Assembly (NCBI RefSeq): GCF_009828585.1
Contig: NZ_WSRZ01000017.1
Location: 1-64,000, forward strand
Reading direction: 5' to 3'
DNA: 64,000 nt
From: Shewanella litoralis
GTDB lineage: Bacteria; Pseudomonadota; Gammaproteobacteria; Enterobacterales; Shewanellaceae
Within the stretch, counting starts at the first letter, position 1, and each line of letters begins with the position of its first letter. Below are positions 16,966 to 26,684 of this stretch, in pieces. The position numbers and the translations under genes were made by a program. The notes under the pieces are model-generated. The model was not told the DNA's origin, ran no database searches, and worked only from the letters and a program-made list of their open reading frames with translations.

Positions 16966-16995
16966 CAAGGTGTTGCCGTTGTCGGCAACACCTTG
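16966..16995 (+). terminator. Strong hairpin after flgE
   Basis: A 13-bp perfect stem (16966-16978 with 16983-16995) with loop TTGT lies 28 bases after the flgE stop. The T-run is weak (CCATTTTAAATTT). It separates flgBCDE from the flgF unit, which has its own promoter. Confidence 0.78.
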
Positions 16996-17125
16996 CCATT
17001 TTAAATTTATCCCACTTGTTTTATCGTCCCACTGATGTTTTTTTGACTCTCAACCACTCCTGCCTTCTGTTTTTACTCTTTTATATTCAGCGTGTTGAAT
17101 ATAACTCACTAGCAATAAACTCCAT

Positions 17126-17141
17126 TGGCATGATGCTTGCT
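17126..17141 (+). promoter_or_regulatory. Sigma-54 promoter of flgFGHIJKL
   Basis: TGGCATGATGCTTGCT fits the sigma-54 consensus with GG-N10-GC spacing, about 48 bases upstream of the flgF ATG. Confidence 0.86.
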
Positions 17142-17188
17142 ATAACTCTACATATATTCATTTTGTAGAAAGTTTGACGGAGCAGCAA

Positions 17189-17932
17189 ATGGACAAATTT
17201 CTTTATGTTGCCATGAGTGGCGCTAAGCAAGGCATGAATGCCTTAGCGGTCAGTGCTAACAACCTTGCCAACGCCAATACTGACGGTTTCAAGGCTGACA
17301 TGACTCAAGCTCGCTCTATGCAGGCGTTTGGTGAAGGTTTACCTAGCCGCGTGTTTTCAATGATTGAAAGCCCAGGCAGTAACTTTGCAAGCGGCCCTAT
17401 TGTTACCACGGGTCGTAATCTTGATGTCGCCGTTAAAGGCGATGGCTGGTTAGCGGTACAAGCAGCCGATGGCTCAGAAGCATATACCCGAGCCGGTAGC
17501 TTAAAATTTGACAGTACTGGTTTGCTGGTAAACAGCAGCAACCGCCCGGTAATGGGCGATGCAGGGCCAATCGTATTACCACTGCCCATTGAGCACGTCG
17601 AAATTGCCGCCAACGGTATTATCTCTGTGAGACCACAAGGTGCAACAGCAGAAGTGATTGAAGAAGTTGCCCGCATCAAATTGGTTAATCCAGGTAACAA
17701 TCAAATGATGCGTGGTGAAGACGGTTTATTTCGTCTTATGGCCGGCGGTAACGCGCCAACGGATCCCAATGTTGCAGTAGAAAGCGGCGCGGTTGAAGGC
17801 AGTAACGTTAACCCAGTACATGAAATGGTCGCAATGATAGATATTCAGCGTCAATACGAGATGCAAGTCAAAATGATGAAGAACGCCGAAGAGATTGATC
17901 GTGCGTCGACTTCCTTGATGAGAATTAGTTAG
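17189..17932 (+). CDS. flgF: Proximal rod protein FlgF
   Basis: The 247-residue rod protein starts at ATG 17189, six bases after GGAG; an in-frame TTG at 17174 precedes the ribosome site and is rejected. The N-terminal 'MDKFLYVAMSGAKQGMNALAVSANNLANANTDGFKAD' and C-terminal 'VNPVHEMVAMIDIQRQYEMQVKMMKNAEEIDRASTSLMRIS' motifs are those of FlgF. It heads the long flgF-flgL unit, with flgG 11 bases downstream. Confidence 0.95.
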   Translation: MDKFLYVAMSGAKQGMNALAVSANNLANANTDGFKADMTQARSMQAFGEGLPSRVFSMIESPGSNFASGPIVTTGRNLDVAVKGDGWLAVQAADGSEAYTRAGSLKFDSTGLLVNSSNRPVMGDAGPIVLPLPIEHVEIAANGIISVRPQGATAEVIEEVARIKLVNPGNNQMMRGEDGLFRLMAGGNAPTDPNVAVESGAVEGSNVNPVHEMVAMIDIQRQYEMQVKMMKNAEEIDRASTSLMRIS

Positions 17933-17943
17933 GAGTAATTATT

Positions 17944-18732
17944 ATGATTCCAGCGTTATGGATAAGTAAAACAGGTGTTGATGCGCAGCAAACAAACATC
18001 GCGGTCATTTCTAACAACGTGGCTAACGCCAGCACGGTTGGATTCAAAAAAAGTCGCGCTGTGTTTGAAGATTTACTGTATCAAACAGTCAATCAAGCCG
18101 GCGGCGTCAGTGCAGACAACACCAAACTACCTAATGGCCTAAATATTGGTGCGGGTACCAAAGTAGTCGCCACTCAAAAAATGTTTACCCAGGGCAGCAT
18201 GCTTACCACCGACAACTCATTAGATTTAATGATTGAAGGCTCAGGCTTCTTTGAAGTGCAAATGCCAGACGGCACAGCAGCTTACACCCGTAACGGTCAA
18301 TTTAGCCTGGATGATACCGGCCAAATTGTGACTCCAGGCTCCGGCTATGTGGTGCAACCTGCCATTACTATCCCAGACGATGCCACCAGTATTACCGTGT
18401 CAGCAGAAGGTGAAGTGTCGGTGCAAATTCCAGGCACTGCAGAAAGCCAGGTGATTGGCCAGTTAACCATGACCGACTTTATTAATCCGTCAGGGTTAGA
18501 CCCATTAGGGCAAAACCTCTACACCGAAACCGGTGCCAGCGGTACGCCAATTCAAGGCACTGCATCGCAAGATGGTTTAGGTGCCATTCGTCAGGGCGCG
18601 TTAGAAACCTCTAACGTTAACGTGACCGAAGAGCTAGTGAACTTAATTCAAGGTCAGCGCATTTACGAAATGAACTCAAAAGTCATTTCAGCGGTTGACC
18701 AAATGCTGTCTTACGTTAATCAGAATCTCTAA
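17944..18732 (+). CDS. flgG: Distal rod protein FlgG
   Basis: The 262-residue distal rod subunit has 'SKTGVDAQQTNIAVISNNVANASTVGFKKSRAVFEDLLYQT' at the N-terminus, a central D1 domain, and 'SNVNVTEELVNLIQGQRIYEMNSKVISAVDQMLSYVNQNL' at the C-terminus. These and the length of about 260 are diagnostic. AGGAGT precedes the ATG. The distal rod passes through the P and L rings encoded by the next genes. Confidence 0.96.
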   Translation: MIPALWISKTGVDAQQTNIAVISNNVANASTVGFKKSRAVFEDLLYQTVNQAGGVSADNTKLPNGLNIGAGTKVVATQKMFTQGSMLTTDNSLDLMIEGSGFFEVQMPDGTAAYTRNGQFSLDDTGQIVTPGSGYVVQPAITIPDDATSITVSAEGEVSVQIPGTAESQVIGQLTMTDFINPSGLDPLGQNLYTETGASGTPIQGTASQDGLGAIRQGALETSNVNVTEELVNLIQGQRIYEMNSKVISAVDQMLSYVNQNL

Positions 18733-18741
18733 GGAGTTATC

Positions 18742-19416
18742 ATGATTAAATACATAACGTTAGCGTCGATGATTTTATTGGCTGGCTGCAGTTCTACACA
18801 AAAAAAGCCCATTGCCGATGACCCATTCTATGCGCCGGTATACCCAGACACGCCGCCGACGCAGGTAGCCGCAACGGGATCTATTTATCTTGATACGCAA
18901 GCCTCGAGCTTGTTCTCCGACATTCGTGCGCATCGCGTCGGCGACATCATTACCGTCACCCTAAAAGAGTCTACTCAAGCCAAAAAAAGCGCCAATAATG
19001 ACATCTCTAAAGGCAGTGACTTAAATGTAACACCTGTTTATGCCGGCGGTAAAAACGTGTCAATTGGCGGAGTGCCAATTGATCTAGGCTACTCAGATAG
19101 CATGAACACCAAACGTGAAGCAGATGCCGACCAATCTAACAGTTTAGATGGCAGTATTTCGGCTAACGTTATGCAAGTGCTCAGCAACGGCAACCTCGTT
19201 ATTCGCGGCGAAAAATGGATTTCAATTAATAACGGTGATGAGTTTATTCGCGTTACCGGCATCGTTCGCAGCCAAGACATCAATCCAGACAACACCATCG
19301 ACTCAACCCGTGTTGCCAATGCCCGTATTCAATACAGCGGCACAGGCACATTTGCAGACTCACAAAAAGTGGGTTGGTTGAATTCGTTTTTCTTGGGTGA
19401 CTGGTGGCCTTTTTAA
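18742..19416 (+). CDS. flgH: Flagellar L-ring lipoprotein FlgH
   Basis: The 224-residue outer-membrane lipoprotein has signal peptide [16 protein letters not shown] with a LAGC lipobox (Cys16). The conserved '[45 protein letters not shown]' and '[29 protein letters not shown]' segments of FlgH follow. It forms the bushing around the rod in the outer membrane. It is ten bases after flgG with AAGGAG before the start. Confidence 0.96.
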   Translation: MIKYITLASMILLAGCSSTQKKPIADDPFYAPVYPDTPPTQVAATGSIYLDTQASSLFSDIRAHRVGDIITVTLKESTQAKKSANNDISKGSDLNVTPVYAGGKNVSIGGVPIDLGYSDSMNTKREADADQSNSLDGSISANVMQVLSNGNLVIRGEKWISINNGDEFIRVTGIVRSQDINPDNTIDSTRVANARIQYSGTGTFADSQKVGWLNSFFLGDWWPF

Positions 19417-19426
19417 GGAGTAATAC

Positions 19427-20524
19427 ATGAAAATCAAATTGCTGGTTTCGCTAATGACCTCGCTGTTAATCCTAACAGCCCCTGTTCATGCAGAGCGCAT
19501 AAAAGATATCGCCAATATTCAAGGCGTAAGAAGCAACCAGTTAATTGGTTATGGTTTAGTGGTGGGTTTACCCGGTACCGGTGAAAAAACCCGTTATACC
19601 GAACAAACTTTTCGCACCATGCTTAAAAACTTTGGCATTAATTTACCTGATTCGGTAAGACCTAATTCAAAAAACGTCGCGGTAGTGGCAGTGCATGCTG
19701 ACATGCCAGCGTTTATTAAGCCGGGTCAAAACCTTGACGTTACCGTGTCGAGTTTAGGTGAAGCCAAAAGTTTACGTGGTGGTACGCTCATTCAAACCTT
19801 CTTAAAAGGGGTTGATGGCAACGTTTATGCCATTGCACAAGGCAGCCTTGTAGTGAGTGGTTTTAGTGCCGAAGGCCTAGATGGCTCGCAAGTGATTCAA
19901 AACACTCCAACGGTAGGCCGAATCCCCAGTGGCGCCATTGTTGAGCGCAGTGTTGCCAGCCCATTTGCAAGTGGCGACTACCTTACGTTTAACTTACGTC
20001 GATCAGACTTTTCAACCGCAAAACGCATGGCCGATGCCATTAATGATTTACTCGGCCCAGAAATGGCCCGCGCCATTGATGCAACGTCTATTCAGGTCAG
20101 CGCGCCGCGCGATGCATCACAACGTGTGTCATTTTTATCAACCCTTGAAAACATTGAAGTTGAGCCAGCAGACGAGTCAGCCAAAGTCATTGTTAACTCT
20201 CGTACCGGCACCATTGTGGTCGGTCAGCACGTTAAGTTATTACCTGCAGCGGTGACCCATGGCGGCTTAACCGTCACCATTGCTGAGGCCACTCAAGTGT
20301 CACAACCTAACGCGTTAGCGGGTGGCGATACCGTGGTGACCACCAACAGCACTATTGATGTGTCAGAAAAAGACCGTCGTATGTTTATGTTTAATCCAGG
20401 CACCAGCCTTGATGAGCTTGTAAGAGCCGTCAATCTAGTAGGCGCCGCACCATCTGATGTTCTTGCCATACTCGAAGCGTTAAAAATGGCAGGGGCTTTG
20501 CATGGTGAACTTATCATCATCTAA
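19427..20524 (+). CDS. flgI: Flagellar P-ring protein FlgI
   Basis: The 365-residue periplasmic ring protein has a cleavable signal peptide ([22 protein letters not shown]). The highly conserved mature start '[31 protein letters not shown]' and C-terminus '[41 protein letters not shown]' follow. Assembly needs FlgA. It lies ten bases after flgH. Confidence 0.97.
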   Translation: MKIKLLVSLMTSLLILTAPVHAERIKDIANIQGVRSNQLIGYGLVVGLPGTGEKTRYTEQTFRTMLKNFGINLPDSVRPNSKNVAVVAVHADMPAFIKPGQNLDVTVSSLGEAKSLRGGTLIQTFLKGVDGNVYAIAQGSLVVSGFSAEGLDGSQVIQNTPTVGRIPSGAIVERSVASPFASGDYLTFNLRRSDFSTAKRMADAINDLLGPEMARAIDATSIQVSAPRDASQRVSFLSTLENIEVEPADESAKVIVNSRTGTIVVGQHVKLLPAAVTHGGLTVTIAEATQVSQPNALAGGDTVVTTNSTIDVSEKDRRMFMFNPGTSLDELVRAVNLVGAAPSDVLAILEALKMAGALHGELIII

Positions 20525-20535
20525 AAATTGTCGGT

Positions 20536-21678
20536 ATGACTATGGAAAAGTTGTCAAATTCATCGAACTTTCTGGATCTAGGAGGACTAGATTCACTTCG
20601 TGTCCAGGCCCAGAAAGACGAGAAGGGGGCACTTAAAGAGGCGGCAAAGCAATTTGAAGGTATTTTTATTCAAATGCTCATGAAAAGCATGCGCGATGCT
20701 AATGCCGCTTTTAAGTCAGACAATCCGATGAACAGCCAAACTACAGAGTTTTTTGAGCAAATGCTTGACCAACAAATGTCGGTCGATCTGTCAAACAAAG
20801 GCATGTTAGGCCTTGCTGAGTTAATGGTGCAGCAACTTGACCCAAACAACAGTCCTGTTACGCCAGCGTCGGTATTGCGTGGTGACAGCGAGAGCAAAGT
20901 CAATCCATCAATGTTTGTCGCGCAGCCAAGCGAGCTTGATCAAGACACCTTAGACACTATCGCGCCAGCTGAGCAAGTCGCAACATCGCACCAGGCCATT
21001 AATCACAGCGACATGGCAGCGGTAATGCCACAGCAATTGGCCAGTGTATTACGCGGCGAGCAGTTAGCAAGCCAACCGTTTGCAAAGAAGCAAGCTGCCA
21101 CACCGGAGAGTGCGGCGATAAGTGCAGGCAATAACTTGCCGCAAGAGACCAACAAATTAAAACCTAAAGGCGTGGCTGTGAGCGAATTTACCAGTCCACA
21201 GCATTTTATTTCAGTGTTGTATCCGCATGCAGAAAAAGCGGCTAAAACCCTGGGCACGTCAGCCGAAGTGCTCATTGCCCAGTCGGCACTGGAAACCGGT
21301 TGGGGTCAAAAAGTGGTTCGCCGTAACGACGGCACCATGAGCCACAACTTATTTAACATTAAAGCCGACAAGCGTTGGCAAGGCGAAAAAACCTCGGTCA
21401 ACACACTGGAGTTTGAAAAGGGCATTCCGGTGCAACAAAAAGCAGACTTTAGGATGTACGACGACCTGGAACAAAGCTTTAGCGACTTTGTGTCATTTAT
21501 TGGCCAAGGCGATCGTTACGAAGATGCGCGCAAAGTGGCGAGCGAGCCAACCCAGTTTATTCGCGCATTGCAAAAGGCGGGCTACGCCACCGACCCACAA
21601 TATGCCAACAAGGTAATTAACGTGATGAAGTCGGTAAAAGAAGGCCTTAAATCTGTATTACCCCTGGAGACTAAATAA
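20536..21678 (+). CDS. flgJ: Rod cap/peptidoglycan hydrolase FlgJ (bifunctional)
   Basis: The 380-residue protein has the N-terminal rod-scaffold domain (about 15-100, 'AAKQFEGIFIQMLMKSMRDAN'). A poorly conserved linker (about 105-215) separates it from a C-terminal glucosaminidase domain ('AEVLIAQSALETGWGQKVVRRNDG', 'SHNLFNIKADKRWQG', 'FIRALQKAGYATDPQYANKVINVM'), with E253 the likely catalytic acid. It caps the rod and cuts the cell wall for its passage. The start could be the ATG at 20536 or the one at 20542. Its stop overlaps flgK by one base. Confidence 0.95.
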   Translation: MTMEKLSNSSNFLDLGGLDSLRVQAQKDEKGALKEAAKQFEGIFIQMLMKSMRDANAAFKSDNPMNSQTTEFFEQMLDQQMSVDLSNKGMLGLAELMVQQLDPNNSPVTPASVLRGDSESKVNPSMFVAQPSELDQDTLDTIAPAEQVATSHQAINHSDMAAVMPQQLASVLRGEQLASQPFAKKQAATPESAAISAGNNLPQETNKLKPKGVAVSEFTSPQHFISVLYPHAEKAAKTLGTSAEVLIAQSALETGWGQKVVRRNDGTMSHNLFNIKADKRWQGEKTSVNTLEFEKGIPVQQKADFRMYDDLEQSFSDFVSFIGQGDRYEDARKVASEPTQFIRALQKAGYATDPQYANKVINVMKSVKEGLKSVLPLETK

Positions 21679-23597
21679 TGGCGATTGATCTACTTAGCAT
21701 CGCGCGCACCGGCGTTATGGCATCTCAGTCTCAACTTGGGGTAACCGGTAATAACATCGCCAATGCCAATACTGAAGGCTATAACCGCCAAACGGCAACC
21801 CAGGCAACGTTACAATCACAACGCCTTGGCGACAGCTTTTACGGCACAGGGACTTATGTGTCTGACGTAAAACGGGTGTACAACGAATTTGCCGCGCGCG
21901 AGTTACGCATTGGTCAAACCGGCATGAGCGCCGCCGAAACCACATACTCAAAATTGAGTGAACTTGACGAGCTTTACTCGCAAGTTGGTAGCATGGTGCC
22001 CAATAGCATCAATGAGTTTTTTGCTAGCATTAACAGCGTGGCAGATTTACCCACCGACTTAGGCATTCGCAGCAACAGTTTAAGTTCGGCTGAGCAAATG
22101 GCCATCAACATTAATCAAATGCAGTCGCAGCTTGATAATCAGGTTAAACAAACCAATAGCCAAATTGAGTCGGTGACCATCCGCGTAAACGAAATCAGTA
22201 AAGAGTTGGCCAACATCAATTTAGAATTGATGAAAGATCAAGGCGACAACAACGAGATTTTAGACAAACAAGATGCACTGATTTTAGAGCTAAGCGAATA
22301 CGCACAAGTTAACGTTATTCCGCTAGATACTGGCGCCAAGTCAATCATGTTAGGCGGCTCGGTCATGTTAGTGTCGGGCGAAGTAGCAATGAGCATCGGT
22401 GTGAGCGCCGGCGATCCATTCCCTAACGAACCCAAACTTACCGCATCGATTAGTAATAAAACCCTCAATGTCGAACCAAGTAAATTAGGCGGTCAATTAG
22501 GGGCGTTATTTGCCTATCGCGACGACACTTTAATTCCTGCTAGCAACGAGTTAGGCCAGCTAGCATTAGGGGTTGCCGATACCTTTAATGAAATGCAATC
22601 AAGTGGTTTTGATTTAAATGGCGACGTGGGCAGCGATATTTTCCGTGATATCAATAACCCGTTAATGGCAACAGGTCGCGCAGGCAGTTATTCAACCAAT
22701 ACCAGTGCAGCGGCTTTATCGGTCAATATTGACGATGTCGGTGCATTGTCTGGTAGCAGCTATGAATTGAGCTTTACCACCGCCGATGGCTATCAACTTA
22801 AAGATACTCAAACCGGTAAAGCAACCCCATTCGCAGTATCGGGTAGCCAACTCACAACCGAAGCTGGTTTTAGCATCAATGTCGCTAATGGCCCCATTGC
22901 TGATGGCGATAAATTTGAAATTCGCCCAACCGCCGGTGCCGCAGCGGGATTAAAAGTGGTCATGACCGACCCTGAAGGCATTGCAGCTGCAGGGCTTAAC
23001 ATTACGGCGAATACTGCCAACTCTGGTGATGTTGCGGTAAAAGTCAATGCTGTTGATCGTACTAATACCAACTTCCCGTTAAAAGGCAGTGAACTCTCTG
23101 TACAAGTAAATACTACTGCAAATACTTTTGAAGTATTTAACGCTTCAGGGACGAGTGTCAGTGGCCCAACAACATATACACCACCTCAAATTAATACTGG
23201 CTTTGGTTTTAGTTTCGAAATTGACGACCAATCATCAGGCGTAACCGATACATTCACATTTGATTTGTCCTTTGCCGAAGGCAACAACAGCAACGCAGTT
23301 GAAATGGCCAAGTTGTCGGACGTCAAATTAATGAACAACGGCACCGGCACCCTAACCAGCGTGTTTGAAAACACCAAATTAGATATCGGCAGCCAAACTA
23401 AAGCCGCAGAAGTTCGCGTGGACTCCGCATCAGCTATTTATCAGCAAGCGTATGATCGAGTACAAAGCGAATCTGGCGTTAATCTAGACGAAGAAGCCGC
23501 CAATTTATTGCGCTTTCAACAGTCATACCAGGCCGCCGCGCGGATTATGTCTACTGCGCAAACAATTTTTGACACCTTATTAAGCTCGGTTCGCTAG
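21678..23597 (+). CDS. flgK: Hook-filament junction protein FlgK (HAP1)
   Basis: The 639-residue junction protein has the N-terminal 'SQSQLGVTGNNIANANTEGYNRQTATQ' axial motif and C-terminal 'SGVNLDEEAANLLRFQQSYQAAARIMSTAQTIFDTLLSSVR'. A large variable central region lies between about 330 and 560. It is the base of the junction zone between hook and filament and is an FlgN client. The start codon shares the last base of the flgJ stop. Confidence 0.96.
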   Translation: MAIDLLSIARTGVMASQSQLGVTGNNIANANTEGYNRQTATQATLQSQRLGDSFYGTGTYVSDVKRVYNEFAARELRIGQTGMSAAETTYSKLSELDELYSQVGSMVPNSINEFFASINSVADLPTDLGIRSNSLSSAEQMAININQMQSQLDNQVKQTNSQIESVTIRVNEISKELANINLELMKDQGDNNEILDKQDALILELSEYAQVNVIPLDTGAKSIMLGGSVMLVSGEVAMSIGVSAGDPFPNEPKLTASISNKTLNVEPSKLGGQLGALFAYRDDTLIPASNELGQLALGVADTFNEMQSSGFDLNGDVGSDIFRDINNPLMATGRAGSYSTNTSAAALSVNIDDVGALSGSSYELSFTTADGYQLKDTQTGKATPFAVSGSQLTTEAGFSINVANGPIADGDKFEIRPTAGAAAGLKVVMTDPEGIAAAGLNITANTANSGDVAVKVNAVDRTNTNFPLKGSELSVQVNTTANTFEVFNASGTSVSGPTTYTPPQINTGFGFSFEIDDQSSGVTDTFTFDLSFAEGNNSNAVEMAKLSDVKLMNNGTGTLTSVFENTKLDIGSQTKAAEVRVDSASAIYQQAYDRVQSESGVNLDEEAANLLRFQQSYQAAARIMSTAQTIFDTLLSSVR

Positions 23598-23607
23598 GAG
23601 ATAAGCC

Positions 23608-24813
23608 ATGAGAATTTCTACCGGACAAATGTTTCAGCAAAGCACCAACAGCATTTTAGAAAAGCAATCGGCCACTAATAGCATCATGGGGCAAATCTCG
23701 AGCGGTAAAAGAGTCGAAACCGCAGGTGACGACCCAGTAGCCGCCATTGCGATTGATAATCTTAAACAAAAGAACACTTTGGTTGATCAATTTATTAAAA
23801 ATATCGATTACGCCACTAATCATGTGCAACAAACCGAAAGTCAATTAGGTCAAGCTGATACGTTAGCCGCCAGCATGAAAGAATCTATGCTCCGTGCAGC
23901 AAACGGCAGCATGACTACTGCCGAGCGGCAAACCATTGCCGATGACATGCGTCAAAGTCTTGAACAATTAATGTCCATTGCCAACACCAAAGACGAGTCA
24001 GGGAATTATATTTTTGGTGGCACTAAAACTAACGACATTCCATTTGCTTTTGATAATGCGGGTCAAATTGTTTACAGCGGCGACTCAGGTATTCGTAAAA
24101 GCAATATTGCTACTGGTGCGCAGGTTAATACCAATACCCCAGGTGATGCCGCCTTTATGAACGCGCCTAATGCCATGGGCGACTATGGCGTCAATTATTC
24201 GTCATCACAGCAAGGCGACTTTGTTGTCACCAGCGCCAAAATAACTGACTCATCAACCTATATTGCTGGTTCTTATAGCTTTAGTTTCGCCGATGACGGT
24301 GCTGGTGGGCTTAATATTTCAGTAACCGATAGCGCGGTTCCTCCGATTACGACGGTGGCATCTTTTGACGCTTCTGTGCCAGTAAGCGTTAGCGGCATTG
24401 AAATTAAAATCGATGGCGAACCTAAAGCTGGCGATACTTTCAGCATCAATGAAGTCGCAGAAGTCAGTATTTTCGATACCTTCAGCAAGGCTATCACCTT
24501 ATTTGAAAGTGGTTCTACAGTACAAACTCCTGCAGGTCAGTCAGAGTTGGCACAACTATTGAATAACCTAGACAGTGGTGTCAATCAAATGAGTCAGCAA
24601 CGTAGCCTAACCGGCAACAGCTTAAAAGTGTTGCAACAGTACAGCGACAATCACACTGACGAAAAAATTATTAACACCTCAGCATTATCAAAGTTAGAAG
24701 ACCTAGATTTTGCCTCAGCGATTACCGAGTTTGAAAAACAACAGTTAGCGCTTAACGCGGTATCCAGTTTGTTTACTAAAGTCGGCACGCTCAGTTTGTT
24801 TGATTATATATAA
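23608..24813 (+). CDS. flgL: Hook-filament junction protein FlgL (HAP3)
   Basis: The 401-residue flagellin-related protein has 'MRISTGQMFQQSTNSILEKQSATNSIMGQISSGKRVETAGDDPVAAIAI' at the N-terminus and 'LEDLDFASAITEFEKQQLALNAVSSLFTKVGTLSLFDYI' at the C-terminus. It joins FlgK to the filament. It lies ten bases after flgK with AGGAG before the ATG and ends the flgF-flgL unit. The next gene has its own promoter. Confidence 0.96.
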   Translation: MRISTGQMFQQSTNSILEKQSATNSIMGQISSGKRVETAGDDPVAAIAIDNLKQKNTLVDQFIKNIDYATNHVQQTESQLGQADTLAASMKESMLRAANGSMTTAERQTIADDMRQSLEQLMSIANTKDESGNYIFGGTKTNDIPFAFDNAGQIVYSGDSGIRKSNIATGAQVNTNTPGDAAFMNAPNAMGDYGVNYSSSQQGDFVVTSAKITDSSTYIAGSYSFSFADDGAGGLNISVTDSAVPPITTVASFDASVPVSVSGIEIKIDGEPKAGDTFSINEVAEVSIFDTFSKAITLFESGSTVQTPAGQSELAQLLNNLDSGVNQMSQQRSLTGNSLKVLQQYSDNHTDEKIINTSALSKLEDLDFASAITEFEKQQLALNAVSSLFTKVGTLSLFDYI

Positions 24814-24910
24814 GTGAGCTTTAGATTTGGTTCAACACAAGGTCTTTTGCAGCAAGCTTTATAAGCAAGTAAATAAGCAAGCAAATAAGCATTTTATAAA
24901 AGCCACACAT

Positions 24911-24937
24911 TAAACAGTTTACATGATTAACCGTTTA
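24911..24937 (+). promoter_or_regulatory. Sigma-28-like promoter of the first flagellin gene
   Basis: TAAA (24911-24914), a 15-base spacer and ACCGTTTA (24930-24937) resemble TAAA-N15-GCCGATAA, with five of eight -10 positions matching. It gives a short leader before the start at 24985. Confidence 0.55.
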
Positions 24938-24984
24938 GCCAAGCTCCGAGTCTTGGCGTTCAACTAAGAAGAGGAATTTTACAT

Positions 24985-26463
24985 ATGGCTATTTCAGTTA
25001 ATACCAACGTCACATCGATGAAAGCGCAAAACAATTTAAACGGCGCGAACAGCAAGCTTTCTATGTCAATGGAGCGCCTATCATCAGGGCTGCGCATCAA
25101 CAGCGCTAAAGATGATGCAGCAGGTTTACAAATTTCAAACCGTATGACTAGCCAAATTAACGGTATCGGTGTCGCTATGCGAAATGCTAACGACGGCATT
25201 TCGATGGCGCAAACTGCTGAAGGGGCGATGCAAGAATCGACTAATATATTACAGCGTATGCGTGATTTGTCTTTGCAATCCGCTAACGGCTCAAACTCTT
25301 CTGAAGATAGAGCTTCGATGCAAAAAGAGTTAGCAGCGTTACAAACGGAATTGACTCGTATTGCTGAGACTACATCGTTTGGTAATCAAAAGTTGTTAGA
25401 CGGCGACTTTGGGACGAAAGCATTCCAAGTAGGAGCAAACGCCAACGAAACGATAAGCGTAACGTTGGATAATGTGTCTGCTAATGCTATCGGGCAAAAT
25501 AAAAACATTTTAGAAGGTGCTTCAACTGGTTTTGGTTATTTAACAGCAGCTGCGGCAGATACTACTGCTGCTGCTAGTGTCAATGGTGGTGGCATTTTAA
25601 CTATCTCTGGCACAGAAACTAAGCCTGTTACAGTCGCCTCTGGAGCCACAGCAAAAGCTGTTGCAGCGCAAGTGAACGGTGAAAGTGCATCCACAGATGT
25701 CAAGGCAACTGCAAAAACACAGCTTAAAATTGATAATCTAGGCGATCCTGGTCAGGTCTCAATGGCAATTAATGGAACTGCAGTATCAGCAACTATTTCG
25801 GATAAAACAGATCTGACATCACTTGCCACAGCAATAAATGATAAATCTGATACGACAGGTGTAACTGCGTCAATTGATGATAATGGTGCTTTGATTTTGT
25901 TAGATAAAGATGGTGATGATATCGCTATCGGGGATTTCAATAATACAGGAACAACTAAGACCGTTGATTTTACTTCTGTAGGTACTGACGGTGTAGAGAA
26001 TGGCTCCGCAGTTGTATTAACTGGAGGCGCTGCTACGGATTCTATTCGTGCAATGGGAAGCGTTGAATTAACGTCTCTAAAATCTTTCAGCACCACGGCC
26101 GCAAGCGCTACGTTTGCAACTGCAATAACCGTTCAAGGTTCAACTTTGGATGACGTTGATAGTATTGATATTAGTACAGATGATGGCGCCCAAAATGCAA
26201 TTGCTGTAATTGATGCAGCGATTGCCGGTATTGATAGCCAGCGCGCTGATTTAGGTGCGATACAAAACCGTATGAACTTTACCATCAGTAACTTGAGTAA
26301 CATTCAATCAAACGTAACAGACGCTCGTAGTCGTATTCAAGATGTAGACTTTGCCTCTGAAACAGCGGAGTTAACCAAGCAACAGATTTTGTCTCAGACG
26401 TCTTCTGCGATGTTAGCTCAGGCTAACCAGATCCCGCAAACCGCGTTATCATTGTTGGGTTAA
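24985..26463 (+). CDS. fliC: Flagellin (first copy)
   Basis: The 492-residue filament subunit has flagellin N- and C-terminal D0/D1 domains ('[54 protein letters not shown]' and '[55 protein letters not shown]'). An insert of roughly 200 residues (about 175-400) gives an outer D2/D3-like domain, making it larger than the roughly 270-residue flagellins I associate with Shewanella. Preceded by a sigma-28-like promoter and followed by a terminator, it is its own unit. Its central DNA is nearly identical to that of the next gene. Confidence 0.96.
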   Translation: MAISVNTNVTSMKAQNNLNGANSKLSMSMERLSSGLRINSAKDDAAGLQISNRMTSQINGIGVAMRNANDGISMAQTAEGAMQESTNILQRMRDLSLQSANGSNSSEDRASMQKELAALQTELTRIAETTSFGNQKLLDGDFGTKAFQVGANANETISVTLDNVSANAIGQNKNILEGASTGFGYLTAAAADTTAAASVNGGGILTISGTETKPVTVASGATAKAVAAQVNGESASTDVKATAKTQLKIDNLGDPGQVSMAINGTAVSATISDKTDLTSLATAINDKSDTTGVTASIDDNGALILLDKDGDDIAIGDFNNTGTTKTVDFTSVGTDGVENGSAVVLTGGAATDSIRAMGSVELTSLKSFSTTAASATFATAITVQGSTLDDVDSIDISTDDGAQNAIAVIDAAIAGIDSQRADLGAIQNRMNFTISNLSNIQSNVTDARSRIQDVDFASETAELTKQQILSQTSSAMLAQANQIPQTALSLLG

Positions 26464-26491
26464 TCATTATTTCCAAATAAGTAATGCATTT

Positions 26492-26518
26492 AAAAGCAGG
26501 CTATATGGCCTGCTTTTT
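26492..26518 (+). terminator. Rho-independent terminator after first flagellin
   Basis: AAAAGCAGGC (26492-26501), loop TATATG and GCCTGCTTTT (26508-26517) form a 10-bp stem with a T-run, 29 bases after the stop codon. Confidence 0.9.
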
Positions 26519-26584
26519 GTTTATTGATTTATAATAGATTTTTAGATTATTGAACAATTTATTTAAAATAGCTTAAATTTGCCC

Positions 26585-26611
26585 TAAAGGTTTTTTCTAC
26601 CGCGCCGTTAC
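26585..26611 (+). promoter_or_regulatory. Sigma-28 promoter of the second flagellin gene
   Basis: TAAA (26585-26588), exactly 15 bases, then GCCGTTAC (26604-26611) is a close match to the FliA consensus. The leader to the ATG at 26685 is about 65 bases. Confidence 0.82.
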
Positions 26612-26684
26612 AGTGTATGTAGAAAATAAACTTTGCCTGACAAGACTGACAGGCACTATTCAAGTTAGGTAGAGGGCATTAATT

